64,000 bases of DNA, from positions 6,885,501-6,949,500 of the forward strand of contig NZ_CP108080.1 of assembly GCF_036181745.1 (NCBI RefSeq), written 5' to 3'. Below the pieces are notes generated by a model. The model searched no databases, was not told the DNA's origin, and worked only from the letters and a program-made list of their open reading frames with translations. Source of the DNA: Streptomyces sp. NBC_00259. GTDB taxonomy: Bacteria > Actinomycetota > Actinomycetes > Streptomycetales > Streptomycetaceae. Of the stretch, positions 63,819 through 64,000 are shown one piece after another. Made by a program: the position numbers and the translations under genes. Position 1 is the stretch's first letter. Every line of letters begins with the position of its first letter.

Positions 63819-64000
63819 GACTTCTCCCAGATCATCGTCATGATGCTGATGCCGCCGCCGAGCCCCACGAACAGCACGCGGTCGCCCGGCACCAGTTCCC
63901 CGAACACCCGGTGCAGCTGCACGCCGATGCTCGCGCTGGCGACGTTGCCCAGCTCGGGGACGGTGACGACCAGCTTCTCCTGCGGTACCCCGGTCAGTTC
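63815..64000 (-). CDS. OleA-like/KAS III condensing enzyme, 3' part only
   Basis: Only the last 61 residues are in the window. They match the end of a 3-oxoacyl-ACP synthase III-type thiolase: ELGNVASASIGVQLHRVF holds the catalytic Asn, and RVLFVGLGGGISIMTMIWE is the usual closing strand. In this setting it fits OleA, which joins two acyl-CoA chains head to head. The rest lies past position 64000. Confidence 0.8.
   Translation of the reverse strand, partial: ELTGVPQEKLVVTVPELGNVASASIGVQLHRVFGELVPGDRVLFVGLGGGISIMTMIWEKS

Overview
The window is chromosomal DNA of a Streptomyces-type actinomycete. It is GC-rich throughout with strong third-position GC, uses many GTG starts, and carries families typical of the genus: a conservon (histidine kinase, roadblock, DUF742, GTPase), a WhiJ-like XRE/DUF397 locus with a divergent anti-sigma-type ATPase, Tat-exported enzymes, and a separate NHEJ ligase and polymerase. 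I found no tRNA, rRNA, IS element or CRISPR array.

Layout: 0-6.4 kb holds a partial cupin, an N-formylglutamate amidohydrolase-like enzyme, a coupled pair of secreted membrane-anchored proteins (one VWA), and an alkyl-DHAP synthase-like flavoprotein divergent from a TetR regulator with two clear operators. 6.4-9.8 kb has convergent secreted glycosidases (GH5 and GH16 plus a ricin-type lectin domain). 10.2-15.2 kb is an MHYT membrane protein followed by a complete conservon. 15.2-21.8 kb is a bacteriocin export operon: a Gly-Gly leader peptide, an HlyD-type adaptor, a C39 peptidase/ABC exporter and an NHLP-type ABC protein. 22.2-24.5 kb encodes an ECF sigma factor fused through the membrane to an extracellular CAP domain, coupled to a NUDIX hydrolase. 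24.7-29.8 kb has two phosphoesterases and the WhiJ-like locus with a SAM methyltransferase.

29.8-40.1 kb carries an M64 metallopeptidase, a GT87 membrane glycosyltransferase, a membrane molybdopterin oxidoreductase and a tightly overlapping operon (epimerase, GT2, DUF2064, methyltransferase, DinB), probably for an envelope glycoconjugate. 40.1-47.7 kb is a glycan-degradation locus (GH38, GH4, divergent GH2). 47.8-59.1 kb is mixed: a Tat-exported amine oxidase-like protein, YchJ, a GlxA-type regulator, a long-chain acyl-CoA ligase, a PucR-type regulator, a decayed Mce-associated remnant coupled to a lytic transglycosylase, and the divergent NHEJ ligase and polymerase. 59.1 kb to the end is a partial beta-lactone/olefin-type cluster: the end of an OleA-like thiolase, a GT2, an OleC-like ligase, a P450 and an OleD-like reductase.

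The strongest candidates for something new are the bacteriocin operon, whose cysteine-free glycine-zipper peptide has no visible modification enzyme, the Ole-like cluster with an added P450 and glycosyltransferase, the sigma-CAP transmembrane fusion, and the MHYT protein placed at the head of a conservon. Gene functions come from recognised motifs and family memory; no database search was run.
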